Shown here piece by piece: positions 44,255 through 53,495 of a stretch of DNA of 64,000 nt. The notes beneath the pieces are model-generated. The model did not search any database. It was given only the letters and a program-made list of their open reading frames with translations, and was not told the DNA's origin. The stretch is from Nevskia sp035651715 (GTDB lineage: Bacteria > Pseudomonadota > Gammaproteobacteria > Nevskiales > Nevskiaceae), in assembly GCA_035651715.1 (NCBI GenBank), contig DASRFD010000047.1, forward strand, positions 77,310 to 141,309, written 5' to 3'. Made by a program: the position numbers and the translations under genes. The stretch's first letter is position 1. Each line of letters opens with the position of its first letter.

Positions 44255-44842
44255 TTACGCCGCCCGCGCCTGGTCCAGCTTCGCGAGCTGTGAACGCACG
44301 GCCTCGAGAATTTCGTCGGACAACGCGGCGTCGGTGACGGTCCGCGCCAGCACCACCGCTCCGACCATGGCGGCGCTGCTGGCGAGCGCTTGCTGGCGGC
44401 GCGCCTTCGCGGTCCTTCCCGGGATGGCTTCGGTCAGAAGCGCGACCAGGCCCCTGGCCGCGTCGGTGATCGCCGAGCGGACCGACGGTCCCTGCCGTGC
44501 CGCCTCGACGCCCAGGGCCGGCAGGACGCAGCCTTCGCCGGGATGATCGCGATGACCCGGTGACAGGTAGACCGAGGCCATCGCGGCCACCGGCTTTTCC
44601 GGCGCCCGGTCCAGCACCTCGCGCCATCGCCGACTTGTTTCGTCGTACGCCTCGGCGCAGGCCTCCACCATCAGGTCTTCCTTGGACGCGAACTGGCCGT
44701 AGAAGCCGCCGTGGGTGAGGCCGGCGGCGCCCATTAGATCGGCGACGCTCACGCCGTCGAATCCTTTTTCCCGGAACAGTTGCGCCGCCACCTCGACGAT
44801 GCGCCGACGATTTTGTTCCGCCTGTTCACGCGTGACTTTCAT
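44255..44842 (-). CDS. TetR family transcriptional repressor
   Basis: A 195-residue repressor. The N-terminal helix-turn-helix reads VSVADLMGAAGLTHGGFYGQ, close to the TetR/AcrR consensus. The ligand domain begins after about residue 70 and includes GEGCVLPALGVEAARQG, seen in the YcdC/PsrA-like TetR_C families. It is divergent from the RND operon, and a 23-bp inverted repeat lies over both promoters. It likely represses both itself and the pump. Confidence 0.93.
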   Translation of the reverse strand: MKVTREQAEQNRRRIVEVAAQLFREKGFDGVSVADLMGAAGLTHGGFYGQFASKEDLMVEACAEAYDETSRRWREVLDRAPEKPVAAMASVYLSPGHRDHPGEGCVLPALGVEAARQGPSVRSAITDAARGLVALLTEAIPGRTAKARRQQALASSAAMVGAVVLARTVTDAALSDEILEAVRSQLAKLDQARAA

Positions 44843-44864
44843 GCCGGGCCTCCGGGGCCGCCGC

Positions 44865-44906
44865 TTGACTTCTTAAATGATACACATAATATATCATTCA
44901 TGACAA
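44865..44906. promoter_or_regulatory. Divergent promoters with TetR operator
   Basis: The inverted repeat AATGATA (44876-44882) / TATCATT (44892-44898), 9-bp spacer, is a strong operator candidate in an AT-rich patch. To the right, TTGACT (44865-44870), 17 bp, TAATAT (44888-44893) forms the promoter of the efflux operon. To the left on the - strand, TTGTCA (44906-44901), 18 bp, TATCAT (44882-44877) serves tetR. The repeat covers the -10 of both promoters. Confidence 0.8.
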
Positions 44907-44927
44907 GTGACATTTAAAAGGTTTTCC

Positions 44928-46388
44928 ATGGGGATTCGAGGCGGTGCGGCACGGGCGGGATGGGCACTGACGGCGGGATTGGCCGCCGCCGGCTTCTTCG
45001 GCATCGGCGTTTCGGGCTGCGCGGTCGGCCCTGACTACCGGCGGCCCGAAACGAGGCTGGACGGGTTCCACGCCGCCGCCGCGGTGCAGGCGCGCGGCGC
45101 GAGCGTGCCCGCGCCCGATCTGGACGCCTGGTGGCAGGGTTTCAACGACCCCCTGCTGACCCGCCTGGTGCAGCGGGCGCAGGCGCAGAACCTCGATCTC
45201 GCCGCCGCCCTGGCGCGGGTGCAGCAGGCCCGCGGCGTGGCCAGCGAGGCCGGCGCGCAGCTTTTGCCGAGCGCCGATCTGGATGCCCAGGCGGCACGAA
45301 TCCACCAGTCCCTGGAAAGCCCGATCGGCCAGGCCGCCTCGCATCTGCCCGGCTACAGCCGCAACCAGTCGGATTACACGCTGGGCCTGGGCGCGAGCTG
45401 GGAGCTGGACCTGTTCGGCGGCCTGCGCCGCGGCCGGGAAGCGGCGTCGGCCGAAGCGGACGCCGCGGTCGCCGAGCAGGCCGGCACGCGCATCTCGGTG
45501 GCGGCGGAGACCGCCGACGCCTACCTGCGCATCCGCGGCGACCAGGCGCGCATCGCCGTGGCCGCCGAGCAGGTCGCCACCGACGCGCACCTGCTCGACC
45601 TGGTGAACCAGCGGTTCGGGCGCGGGCTGGCGGCGGTGCGCGAGGTGGCGCAGGCCGAAGCCCTGTTGTCGCAGGCCCGCGCCTCGCTGCAGCCGCTGCG
45701 CATCGACCTGGAAGCGCAGCTGAACCGGCTGGACGTGCTGCTCGGCCAGCAGCCGGGAACCTCCGCCGCCGAGCTGCAGACGCCGCAGGACATCCCCGCC
45801 GCGCCCGCCATCCCTGCCGGCGACCAGCCGGTCGAGGTGCTGCGCCGCCGCCCGGACGTGATCGCGGCGGAACGCCGCCTGGCGGCCTCCAACGCCCGCG
45901 TCGGCCAGGCCATCGCCGAGTACTATCCGCACCTCTCCCTGTCGGGACTGCTCGGCTACGAGGCCTCGCACCCGGGCGACCTGTTCAAGGCCGCGACCTT
46001 CCAGCCCGGGGCCGCCGCCGGCCTGCGCTGGCGGGTGTTCGACTTCGGCAAGGTCGGCGCCGAGGTGACGCAGGCCAAGGGCGCCGAGGCCGAAGCGCTG
46101 GCCCGCTACCGTCAATCGGTGTTGCGCGCCGCCGAGGACGTGGAAAACGCCTTCACCGCGCTGGTGCAGCTCGAGGCCCACGGCCAGGAGCTGCACAACG
46201 AAGTCGCCGCCCTGACGCGGGCCCGGGATTCCTCGAAGGAAGCCTACCAGGGCGGGGTGATCGCGCTGACCGACGTGCTCGACGCCGACCGCCAGTTGCT
46301 CGTCGCCCAGGACCAGCTGGCGCAAACGCAGGCCGATTCGGGCCGGGCGGCGGTCGGCGCCTTCCGGGCCCTCGGCGGCGGCTGGTGA
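44928..46388 (+). CDS. RND efflux outer membrane lipoprotein, NodT/OprM family
   Basis: The outer-membrane channel of a tripartite pump. The 486-residue product has a lipoprotein signal (GIGVSGCAVGPDYRRPE), the normal start of the NodT family, and two TolC/OEP repeats with long helices. Motifs include WWQGFNDPLLTRLVQRAQAQ, SWELDLFGGLRRGREAASAE and LRWRVFDFGKVGAEVTQAKG. ATG 44928 has AAAGG about eight bases upstream and lies 28 bases after the predicted transcription start. The stop is 41 bp before the adaptor gene. Confidence 0.93.
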   Translation: MGIRGGAARAGWALTAGLAAAGFFGIGVSGCAVGPDYRRPETRLDGFHAAAAVQARGASVPAPDLDAWWQGFNDPLLTRLVQRAQAQNLDLAAALARVQQARGVASEAGAQLLPSADLDAQAARIHQSLESPIGQAASHLPGYSRNQSDYTLGLGASWELDLFGGLRRGREAASAEADAAVAEQAGTRISVAAETADAYLRIRGDQARIAVAAEQVATDAHLLDLVNQRFGRGLAAVREVAQAEALLSQARASLQPLRIDLEAQLNRLDVLLGQQPGTSAAELQTPQDIPAAPAIPAGDQPVEVLRRRPDVIAAERRLAASNARVGQAIAEYYPHLSLSGLLGYEASHPGDLFKAATFQPGAAAGLRWRVFDFGKVGAEVTQAKGAEAEALARYRQSVLRAAEDVENAFTALVQLEAHGQELHNEVAALTRARDSSKEAYQGGVIALTDVLDADRQLLVAQDQLAQTQADSGRAAVGAFRALGGGW

Positions 46389-46429
46389 TCGCGGTGCAGC
46401 GGTTCAACGAAATCCACGGGAGAGTCACG

Positions 46430-47536
46430 ATGTCACCATTCAAGATCATGGCGGTGTGCGGCGGCCTGTGGGCCGCGGCGGCGGGGCTCGGCGGCTGCGG
46501 CTCCTCCACGGCCGCGGCCGACCCCAGGACCAGCGAGCCGCTGGTCGAAGTGGCGGTGGCGCAGCCCGCCGGCGAGGGGCCGCGGGCTTTCACCGGCGTG
46601 GTGTCGGCACGGGTGCAGAGCAACCTTGGCTTCCGCGTCTCCGGCAAGGTGATCGAACGCCTGGTCGACGCCGGCCAGCCGGTGCGGCAGGGCCAGCCGC
46701 TGCTGCGCCTGGACCGCACCGACTATGCCCACGCCATCACCGGCCAGGCCGGCAACGTGGAGGCGGCGCGGGCGCGGCAGCGGCAGGCGGCCGCCGACGA
46801 GGCGCGCTACCGCGGCCTGGTGGCGTCCGGCGCGGTCTCGCAATCGGCCTACGACCAGGCCAAGGCCCAGGCCGACAGCGCCCAGGCCCTGCTGTCGGCC
46901 GCCGAAGCCCAGCTCAAGGTGGCGCGCGACGAAGGCGAGTACTCGACCCTGGCGGCGGACGCCGACGGCACCGTGGTCGAGACCCTGGCCGAGCCGGGGC
47001 AGTTCGTCGCCGCCGGCCAGATCGTGGTCCGCGTGGCGCGCGCCGGCGCGCGCGAGGCGGCGGTCGACCTGCCGGAAACCCTGCGGCCGGCGCTGGGCTC
47101 CGCGGCGCAGGCCAGCCTCTACGGCGGCAGCGGCGACGCGGCGGCGCGCTACCCGGCGCACCTGCGGCAGCTGTCCGACGCCGCCGACCCGCTGACCCGC
47201 ACCTTCGAGGCGCGCTACGTGCTGGAAGGCGCCGCCGCCAGGGCGCCGCTCGGCGCCACCGTCACCGTCTACCTGGACGGCGCGCAGCCGGCCGCCGGCC
47301 TGGCGGTCCCACTCGGTGCCATCGACGACGAGGGCAAGGGGCCGGGGGTGTGGCTGCTCGACCGCAAGTCCTCGTCGGTCTCGTACCGGCCGGTCGCCTT
47401 CGTGCGCTTCGACGGCGAACAGGCGATCGTTTCCGGCGGCGTCGGCCCGGGCGACTCCATCGTCGCCCTCGGCGGGCATTTCCTGCACGAAGGCCAGCAC
47501 GTGCGGATCGCCGCCACGCGCCTGGCGAGCAACTGA
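46430..47536 (+). CDS. RND efflux periplasmic adaptor (membrane fusion protein)
   Basis: The HlyD/AcrA-like adaptor of the pump, 368 residues. The lipoprotein signal ends in GLGGCGS. The lipoyl half-motif VSARVQSNLGFRVSGKVIER is followed by VDAGQPVRQGQPLLRLDRTD, a short helical hairpin with LVASGAVSQSAYDQAKAQ, and the beta-barrel (AVDLPETLRPAL). ATG 46430 has GGGAGAG upstream. It overlaps neither neighbour but lies two bases before the transporter ATG. Confidence 0.92.
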   Translation: MSPFKIMAVCGGLWAAAAGLGGCGSSTAAADPRTSEPLVEVAVAQPAGEGPRAFTGVVSARVQSNLGFRVSGKVIERLVDAGQPVRQGQPLLRLDRTDYAHAITGQAGNVEAARARQRQAAADEARYRGLVASGAVSQSAYDQAKAQADSAQALLSAAEAQLKVARDEGEYSTLAADADGTVVETLAEPGQFVAAGQIVVRVARAGAREAAVDLPETLRPALGSAAQASLYGGSGDAAARYPAHLRQLSDAADPLTRTFEARYVLEGAAARAPLGATVTVYLDGAQPAAGLAVPLGAIDDEGKGPGVWLLDRKSSSVSYRPVAFVRFDGEQAIVSGGVGPGDSIVALGGHFLHEGQHVRIAATRLASN

Positions 47537-47537
47537 C

Positions 47538-50500
47538 ATGAGCCGCTTCAATCTCTCCGCCCTGGCCGTGCGCGAGCGCTCGATCACGCTGTTCCTGATC
47601 GTCGCCATCATCCTCTCCGGCGTCTACGCCTTCCTGCGCCTGGGCCGCGCCGAGGACCCCGCCTTCGTCATCAAGACCCTGACGGTGACAGCCGCGTGGC
47701 CCGGCGCCACCGCACAGGAGATGCAGGACCTGGTGGCCGAGCCGCTGGAGAAGCGCCTGCAGGAACTGCGCTGGTACGACCGCGTGGAAACCTTGACCCG
47801 GCCCGGCATCGCCGTCCTGCTGGTGTCGCTGAAGGACAGCACGCCGCCGGCCGACGTCCCCGAGGAGTTCTACCAGGCGCGCAAGAAGCTCGGCGACGAA
47901 GCGCCGAAACTGCCCGCAGGGGTGCAGGGGCCGTTCATCAACGACGAGTATTCCGATGTCATCTTTGCCGTGTACGCCCTCGAAGCCAAGGGCCTGCCGC
48001 CGCGCGAGCTGACGCGCGAGGCGGAGACCTTGCGGCAGCGCCTGCTGCACGTGCCCGGGGTCAAGAAGGTCAACATCCTGGGCGAGCGCCCCGAGCGCAT
48101 CTTCGTCGACTTCTCCTACCCGCGGCTGGCCAACCTCGGCATCAGCCCGCAGGAGGTGCTCGGCGCGCTGCAGCGGCAGAACGCCGTGACCCCGGCCGGC
48201 TCGATCGATACCAGCGGCCCGCAGGTGTTCATGCGCCTCGACGGCGCCTACGACGGCGTGCGCAAGATCCGCGACACGCCGGTGGCGGCCGGCGGCCGCA
48301 CCCTGCGGCTGGGAGACATCGCCCAGGTCGAGCGCGGCTACGAGGATCCGCCGAGCTTCCTGATCCGCCACGACGGTGAGCCGGCCCTGGTGCTCGGCGT
48401 GGTGATGCAGGACGGCTGGAACGGCCTGGAGCTCGGCCGCTCCCTGGATGCCGAGGAAAAGGAGGTCGCGCGGGACCTGCCCGCGGGCATCCGCTTCACC
48501 AAGGTGGTCGACCAGGCGGTGAACATCCGCGAGGCGGTGGACGAGTTCATGCTCAAGTTCTTCGTCGCCCTGGGCGTGATCATGATCGTCAGCCTGATCA
48601 GCCTCGGCTGGCGCGTCGGCATCGTGGTGGCCGCGGCGGTGCCGCTGACCCTGGCCGCGGTGTTCGTGGTGATGCTGGTCACCGGCCGCGTGTTCGACCG
48701 CATCACCCTGGGCGCGCTGGTGATCGGGCTCGGCCTGCTGGTGGACGACGCCATCATCGCCATCGAGATGATGGTGGTGAAGCTGGAGGAGGGCGTCGAG
48801 CGGATCAAGGCCGCGGCTTATGCCTGGAGCCACACCGCGGCGCCGATGCTGGCCGGCACCCTGGTCACCATCATCGGCTTCACCCCGGTCGGCTTCGCCC
48901 ATTCGACCGCCGGCGAGTACGCCGGCAACATCTTCTGGATCGTCGGCTACGCGCTGATCATCTCCTGGCTGGTGGCGGTGGTATTCACGCCGTACCTGGG
49001 CCTCAGGCTGCTGCCGCAGATCGCGCCGGTGGCGGGCGGCCACCGCGGCATCTACTCGACGCCGCGCTACCAGCGCCTGCGGCGCCTGGTCGCCTGGGCG
49101 GTGGACCACAAGTTCAAGGTCGCCGGCCTGGTGGTCGCGGCCTTCCTGGTCGCGGGCGCCGGCATGAGCCTGGTCAAGCGGCAGTTCTTCCCCAGCTCGG
49201 GCCGGCCCGAAGTGCTGGTCGAGGTGCAGATGCCGGAAGGCACCAGCATCGAGGCGACCAGCGCCGCCGCGGTCAAGGTCGAGCAATGGGTGCGCCAGCA
49301 GCCCGAGGTGAAGGTGGTCACCACCTACATCGGCCAGGGCGCGCCGCGCTTCTTCTTCTCCTACAACCCCGAGCTGCCCGATCCGTCCTTCGCCAAGCTG
49401 ATCGTCCTGACCGAAGACGCCGAGGCGCGCGACCGGCTCAAGTGGCGGCTGCGCGAACGGATCGCCCAGGGACTGGCGCCGGAGGCCCGGGTGCGGGTGT
49501 CGCAGCTCATCTTCGGCCCGTTTCAGCGCTACCTGGTCAACTTCCGCATCATGGGTCCGGACCCCGGGCGGCTGCGGGCCATCGCCGGCCAGGTGCAGGA
49601 AGTCATGCGCGCCAATCCGCACACGCGGCAGGTCAACCAGGACTGGGGTGAGCGCACGCCCACCGCCCATTTCGTGCTCGACCAGGACCGGCTGCAGCTG
49701 ATCGGGCTGAGCCCGGCCGAGGTGGCGCAGCAACTGCAGCTGCTGCTGACCGGCGCGCCGGTCACCCAGGTCCGCGAGGACATCCGCACCGTCGACGTCG
49801 TAGCACGCAGCGCCGGCCCGGAACGGCTCGACCCGGCGCGGCTCGGCGACCTCAGCCTGACGACCCGGACGGGCCGCCTGATTCCCCTGAGCCAGATCGG
49901 CCACGTGGAGATCCGGCCCGAGGACCCCATCCTGCGGCGGCGCGACCGCGTCCCGACCATCACCGTGCAAAGCGATTTCGACGAGTCGATGCAGCCGCCG
50001 GAGGTTTCAATGGAAATCGAGAAGGCGCTGGCGCCGGTCATTGCGCAGCTGCCCGCCGGCTACCGCATCGAGACCGGCGGCAACATCGAGGACTCCACCA
50101 AGGCGAACACCGCCCTGCTGCCGATCTTCCCGATCATGGTGGCGCTGACCCTGCTGGTGCTGGTGGTGCAGACCCGCTCGCTGTCGGCGATGACCATGGT
50201 GTTCCTCACCGCGCCGCTCGGCCTGGTCGGCGCGGTGCCGATGCTGCTGGCCTTCCATCAGCCGTTCGGCTTCAACGCCATCCTCGGCCTGATCGGCCTG
50301 TCGGGAATCCTGATGCGCAACACGCTGATCCTGATCGGCCAGATCCACGCCAACCAGGCGGAAGGGCTGGACCTGTACCACGCGGTGATCGAGGCCACGG
50401 TGCAGCGCGCCCGCCCGGTCCTGCTCACCGCCCTGGCCGCGGTGCTGGCCTTCATCCCGCTGACCACCTCGGTGTTCTGGGGCTCGATGGCCTGCACCCT

Positions 50501-50630
50501 GATCGGCGGCACCGCCGGCGGCACGGTGCTGACCCTGCTGTTCCTGCCGGCGCTCTACGCCATCTGGTTCCGGGTGAACAAGCGGGCCGCGGCGGTGGCG
50601 GAGGATGCTTTGGCGACGACGCCGGCCTGA
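47538..50630 (+). CDS. RND efflux transporter, AcrB/HAE1 superfamily
   Basis: The inner-membrane proton-driven pump of 1030 residues with twelve predicted membrane helices and two large periplasmic loops. Recognisable features are the first helix (SITLFLIVAIILSGVYAFL), the pore stretch VTAAWPGATAQEMQDLV, LGALVIGLGLLVDDAIIAIE with the proton-relay Asp pair, and GLIGLSGILMRNTLILIGQI in helix 10. The sequence is closer to the broad RND group with few characterised members than to AcrB itself, so substrates cannot be named. It is regulated through the operator at 44876-44898. Confidence 0.94.
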   Translation: MSRFNLSALAVRERSITLFLIVAIILSGVYAFLRLGRAEDPAFVIKTLTVTAAWPGATAQEMQDLVAEPLEKRLQELRWYDRVETLTRPGIAVLLVSLKDSTPPADVPEEFYQARKKLGDEAPKLPAGVQGPFINDEYSDVIFAVYALEAKGLPPRELTREAETLRQRLLHVPGVKKVNILGERPERIFVDFSYPRLANLGISPQEVLGALQRQNAVTPAGSIDTSGPQVFMRLDGAYDGVRKIRDTPVAAGGRTLRLGDIAQVERGYEDPPSFLIRHDGEPALVLGVVMQDGWNGLELGRSLDAEEKEVARDLPAGIRFTKVVDQAVNIREAVDEFMLKFFVALGVIMIVSLISLGWRVGIVVAAAVPLTLAAVFVVMLVTGRVFDRITLGALVIGLGLLVDDAIIAIEMMVVKLEEGVERIKAAAYAWSHTAAPMLAGTLVTIIGFTPVGFAHSTAGEYAGNIFWIVGYALIISWLVAVVFTPYLGLRLLPQIAPVAGGHRGIYSTPRYQRLRRLVAWAVDHKFKVAGLVVAAFLVAGAGMSLVKRQFFPSSGRPEVLVEVQMPEGTSIEATSAAAVKVEQWVRQQPEVKVVTTYIGQGAPRFFFSYNPELPDPSFAKLIVLTEDAEARDRLKWRLRERIAQGLAPEARVRVSQLIFGPFQRYLVNFRIMGPDPGRLRAIAGQVQEVMRANPHTRQVNQDWGERTPTAHFVLDQDRLQLIGLSPAEVAQQLQLLLTGAPVTQVREDIRTVDVVARSAGPERLDPARLGDLSLTTRTGRLIPLSQIGHVEIRPEDPILRRRDRVPTITVQSDFDESMQPPEVSMEIEKALAPVIAQLPAGYRIETGGNIEDSTKANTALLPIFPIMVALTLLVLVVQTRSLSAMTMVFLTAPLGLVGAVPMLLAFHQPFGFNAILGLIGLSGILMRNTLILIGQIHANQAEGLDLYHAVIEATVQRARPVLLTALAAVLAFIPLTTSVFWGSMACTLIGGTAGGTVLTLLFLPALYAIWFRVNKRAAAVAEDALATTPA

Positions 50631-50669
50631 GCCGATGAATCCGCCTCTTGCCGCCGGAGCGCCGCCGCC

Positions 50670-51131
50670 ATGAGCGCGACCGGGATCAGCGGCCTGGAAC
50701 AATTGCGCATCCTGCTCGGCGCCGACCTGCGGCCGATGGGCATCGCCCAGGCCTTGCAGATCGACCTGGTGGAAGTGGAGGAGGGGCGCGCGGTTTTCGC
50801 AGGCACGCCCGGCGCCCACGTCTGCCGGCCGCAGGGTCTGGTCCACGCCGGATACGCCGCCACGCTGCTGGAGTCGGCCATCGGCTGCGCGGTCCATTCG
50901 CTCCTCGGCGCCGGACAAGGCTGCACCACGCTCGAGCTGAAGATCGCCTACCACAGGGCCCTGACCCCGGCCACCGGCCGCGTGCGCGCCGAAGGCAAGG
51001 TGGTTTCCATGGGGAAGCGGGTGGCCTTCGCCGAAGGCAGGATCCTGGATGCGGGCGGAACGCTTTACGCCAGCGCCAGCTCGACCCTGCTGCTTCTCGA
51101 GCAGCGGGCGGGCGCATTCGAGCCGCCCTGA
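50670..51131 (+). CDS. PaaI-type hotdog-fold thioesterase
   Basis: A 153-residue hotdog thioesterase acting on acyl- or aryl-CoA. The catalytic region reads PQGLVHAGYAATLLESAIGC, with the expected acidic residue in the central helix, and CTTLELKIAYHRALTP follows. ATG 50670 lies 39 bp after the RND gene, so it may be the fourth gene of that transcript. A metabolic rather than efflux role is likely. Confidence 0.85.
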   Translation: MSATGISGLEQLRILLGADLRPMGIAQALQIDLVEVEEGRAVFAGTPGAHVCRPQGLVHAGYAATLLESAIGCAVHSLLGAGQGCTTLELKIAYHRALTPATGRVRAEGKVVSMGKRVAFAEGRILDAGGTLYASASSTLLLLEQRAGAFEPP

Positions 51132-51225
51132 GCGAGCGGCCGCGCGCCGTCACGCACGGCGGACGGCGGGAACCATTGGCGTCGCGCGCCGGCCTGAACT
51201 GGACAGGACCGCCGGAGAAACACCG

Positions 51226-51834
51226 ATGCTGATCGTCGAAGCCCTCGCGCAGGACCACCGCAAGCTGGAGCAGCTCATGGACGAGCTGGCCGACGCGCCG
51301 AGCACCGAGCCGCGCGCCCGGCTGGAGCTTTTCGGGCGGCTGCAGAGCCTGCTGCAGGCGCATTCCCGCGCCGAGGAGGAAGTGGTGTACCGCGCGCTGC
51401 GGCGCAAGCTGCCGGAGGACCCCGAGCCGCTGCAGGCCTACGAGCAGCACCACGTGGCCGACCTGCTGCTGCAGGAGCTGGCCTCGTCGGCGCCGGGCCA
51501 TGCGCGCTGGTCGGCCAAGGCGCGCGTGCTCGACGAGTGCCTGCGCCTGCACATCCGCGAGGAGGAGATCACCACCTTCGCGCTGATCGGCCAGCACTTC
51601 GACGACGTGGCGCAGGCCGGCATGGCGCACGATTTCCTGGCGGTGAAGCACGAGACCGTGGAGGCCCTGCTCGGCCCGCTGCGCCAGGCGATGCCGGGCT
51701 TCGCCGGCCGCGCGCTGCTGCCGGCGCAGGTGTTCGCGGCGCGGCTGATGCGGCGTGGCGAGCTGTACCTGCGCCGCGCCGACGGCGGCGCGCACAAGCT
51801 GCGGGCGGCGCAGCATCGCCGCGCGGCCGGCTGA
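51226..51834 (+). CDS. Hemerythrin HHE domain protein
   Basis: The 202-residue product is a four-helix HHE cation-binding protein. Metal-ligand candidates are in AQDHRKLEQLMDEL, LLQAHSRAEEEVVY, YEQHHVADLLLQEL and LHIREEEITTFALI. Such proteins bind a di-iron centre and deal with oxygen, NO or iron stress. A C-terminal region of about 50 residues rich in Arg/Ala follows. ATG 51226 has GGAG upstream. No obvious iron or NO regulator motif is visible in the 94-bp upstream gap. Confidence 0.85.
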   Translation: MLIVEALAQDHRKLEQLMDELADAPSTEPRARLELFGRLQSLLQAHSRAEEEVVYRALRRKLPEDPEPLQAYEQHHVADLLLQELASSAPGHARWSAKARVLDECLRLHIREEEITTFALIGQHFDDVAQAGMAHDFLAVKHETVEALLGPLRQAMPGFAGRALLPAQVFAARLMRRGELYLRRADGGAHKLRAAQHRRAAG

Positions 51835-51847
51835 GCGCCGGGCGACC

Positions 51848-52948
51848 GTGGCGGGCCGGGCGGGCGCGGCCGGGGTGGCGGCGGTCCGCTGCGGCCTGGC
51901 GCTGCTGCTCGGCCTCGCGGCGCTGGGCGCCGCCGGCTGCGGTTCGTTCGGCGCCGAGCGGCTCGGCCAGGACCAGGTCGACTACGCCCGCGCGCTGACC
52001 ACCTCCAAGCGGCGCCAGATCCTCGGCAACATCGTCAGCCTGCGCTACGCCGACTCGCCCTCGTTCCTGTCGGTGACGCAGATCATCGCCGGCCACTCGG
52101 CGGTGGCCGGGGTCACCGCCAGCGGCAGCTGGGCCGCCACCGGCGCCAACAGCAGCACCGGCCTCGGCGGCTCGCTCAGCCTCACCTCCAACCCGACTTT
52201 CACTTTCACCCCGACCACCGGCGAGGAGCTGGCGGAAAGCTACATCCGGCCGCTGGCGCCGCAGGTGGTGCTGCCGCTGGCGCAGAGCGGCGTGCCGATC
52301 GACCTGCTGATGCGCCTGGCGGTGCAGTCGGTCGGCACCGACCTGCAGAACAGCGCCTCGCTGGCGGGCGGCTATCCGGGCACCGTCGGCTTCTTCCAGC
52401 TGATCCACGCGCTGCGGCGCCTGCAGGAAGGGGGCCTGATCGCGGTGCGCTACGCCAGGCCCGACCAGGGCCCCGGGCGGGTGTTCCTGGCGATCAACAC
52501 GCACGACGGGATTCCGCCGCAGCTGCGCGCCGACGCCGCCCTGGTGCGGCGCCTGCTGCGCAGCGACCGGCGCGAGGTGGAGCTGGTCTACGGCTCCGGC
52601 CCGCAGCCGGACGGGCGCGTCGCCGTCGTCACCCGCTCGGTGCAGGGCATCCTCAGCGAGATCGGCGCGCAGATCGCCGTGCCCGCACAGGACGTGGCCC
52701 GCCACGCGGTGCTGCCGACGGTCGGCCTGATCGGCGAGGAGACGCGGCCCACGATCGTCATCCATGTCGGCGCCGAGGCGCCGGCCGACGCCTACGCCGA
52801 CATCCGCCGCGACGGCCGCCACTACTGGATCGACGACAACGACTTCGACTCCAAATTCGCCTTCAGCGTGGTGCAGGACCTCATCGCCCTGGCCCAGTCC
52901 AGCCAGAGCGGCAAGCAGGCGCTGGTGACGATTCCGGCGACGCCCTGA
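51848..52948 (+). CDS. Hypothetical lipoprotein
   Basis: I do not recognise a named family. The 366-residue product has a hydrophobic signal (ALLLGLAALGAAGCGS) with a lipobox-like end. A mature part begins with YARALTTSKRRQILGNIVSL RYAD-type sequence (positions about 42-66), then a Ser/Thr/Gly-rich beta stretch with NPTFTFTPTTGEELAESY, then a mixed domain ending in FAFSVVQDLIALAQSS. The start is uncertain: GTG 51848 gives the best signal peptide but lacks a strong ribosome site. It is probably an outer-membrane or periplasmic protein of unknown role. Confidence 0.65.
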   Translation: MAGRAGAAGVAAVRCGLALLLGLAALGAAGCGSFGAERLGQDQVDYARALTTSKRRQILGNIVSLRYADSPSFLSVTQIIAGHSAVAGVTASGSWAATGANSSTGLGGSLSLTSNPTFTFTPTTGEELAESYIRPLAPQVVLPLAQSGVPIDLLMRLAVQSVGTDLQNSASLAGGYPGTVGFFQLIHALRRLQEGGLIAVRYARPDQGPGRVFLAINTHDGIPPQLRADAALVRRLLRSDRREVELVYGSGPQPDGRVAVVTRSVQGILSEIGAQIAVPAQDVARHAVLPTVGLIGEETRPTIVIHVGAEAPADAYADIRRDGRHYWIDDNDFDSKFAFSVVQDLIALAQSSQSGKQALVTIPATP

Positions 52949-52978
52949 GGCGGCGCGGCGAAGCCCCGGCGGGCCGCG

Positions 52979-53485
52979 TCACGCCATCGCCAGCCGGCTG
53001 CGCGGCCACGGCAGCAGCCGGAACGCGGTGAAGTGCGTGATCATCAGCAGCGGCACGTAGAGGACCGGGATCGCGTACAGCGCGCCCAGCTCGCCGGCGT
53101 GCGCCGGCAGGTCGAGCAGGGTCGCCTGGGTGTAGTCGACCAGGATGTCGGCGGCGCCGACCACGTTGTAGGCGACCACCAGCGGCCAGAACAGTCCGCG
53201 CACCCGCGCCGCGGCGAGCGCCGCCAGGGCCAGCAGCCCGGTGGCGAAGTCGCCCCAGGCGGCGAAGCCGGCGAAACCCGGCGGCAGCCGGCCGACCACC
53301 CCCGGCAGGATGAAGGCCAGGCCGAAGAAGCGGAAGCTGTGAAAAGTGGCGATGGCGCGCTGCGCCTCGAACCGCGGCATCGCCTTGAGCCGCGGCCAGG
53401 CATACGTGCCGAAGAACAGCAGGCAGGCGACGTAGCCCAGGATGAGGTGGGCGCGGAAGATGTTTTCGGGGGCGTCGATGGACAT
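52979..53485 (-). CDS. Small integral membrane protein of unknown function
   Basis: A 168-residue hydrophobic protein with about four to five predicted membrane helices (near 12-30, 47-66, 73-92, 98-115 and 137-157). There is no clear enzymatic motif. Short loops contain FHSFRFFGLAFILPGVVG and ADILVDYTQATLLDLP. It follows the methyltransferase gene on the - strand by 10 bp, so the two are likely co-transcribed and possibly functionally linked. Confidence 0.75.
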   Translation of the reverse strand: MSIDAPENIFRAHLILGYVACLLFFGTYAWPRLKAMPRFEAQRAIATFHSFRFFGLAFILPGVVGRLPPGFAGFAAWGDFATGLLALAALAAARVRGLFWPLVVAYNVVGAADILVDYTQATLLDLPAHAGELGALYAIPVLYVPLLMITHFTAFRLLPWPRSRLAMA

Positions 53486-53495
53486 GGCGGCTCTC

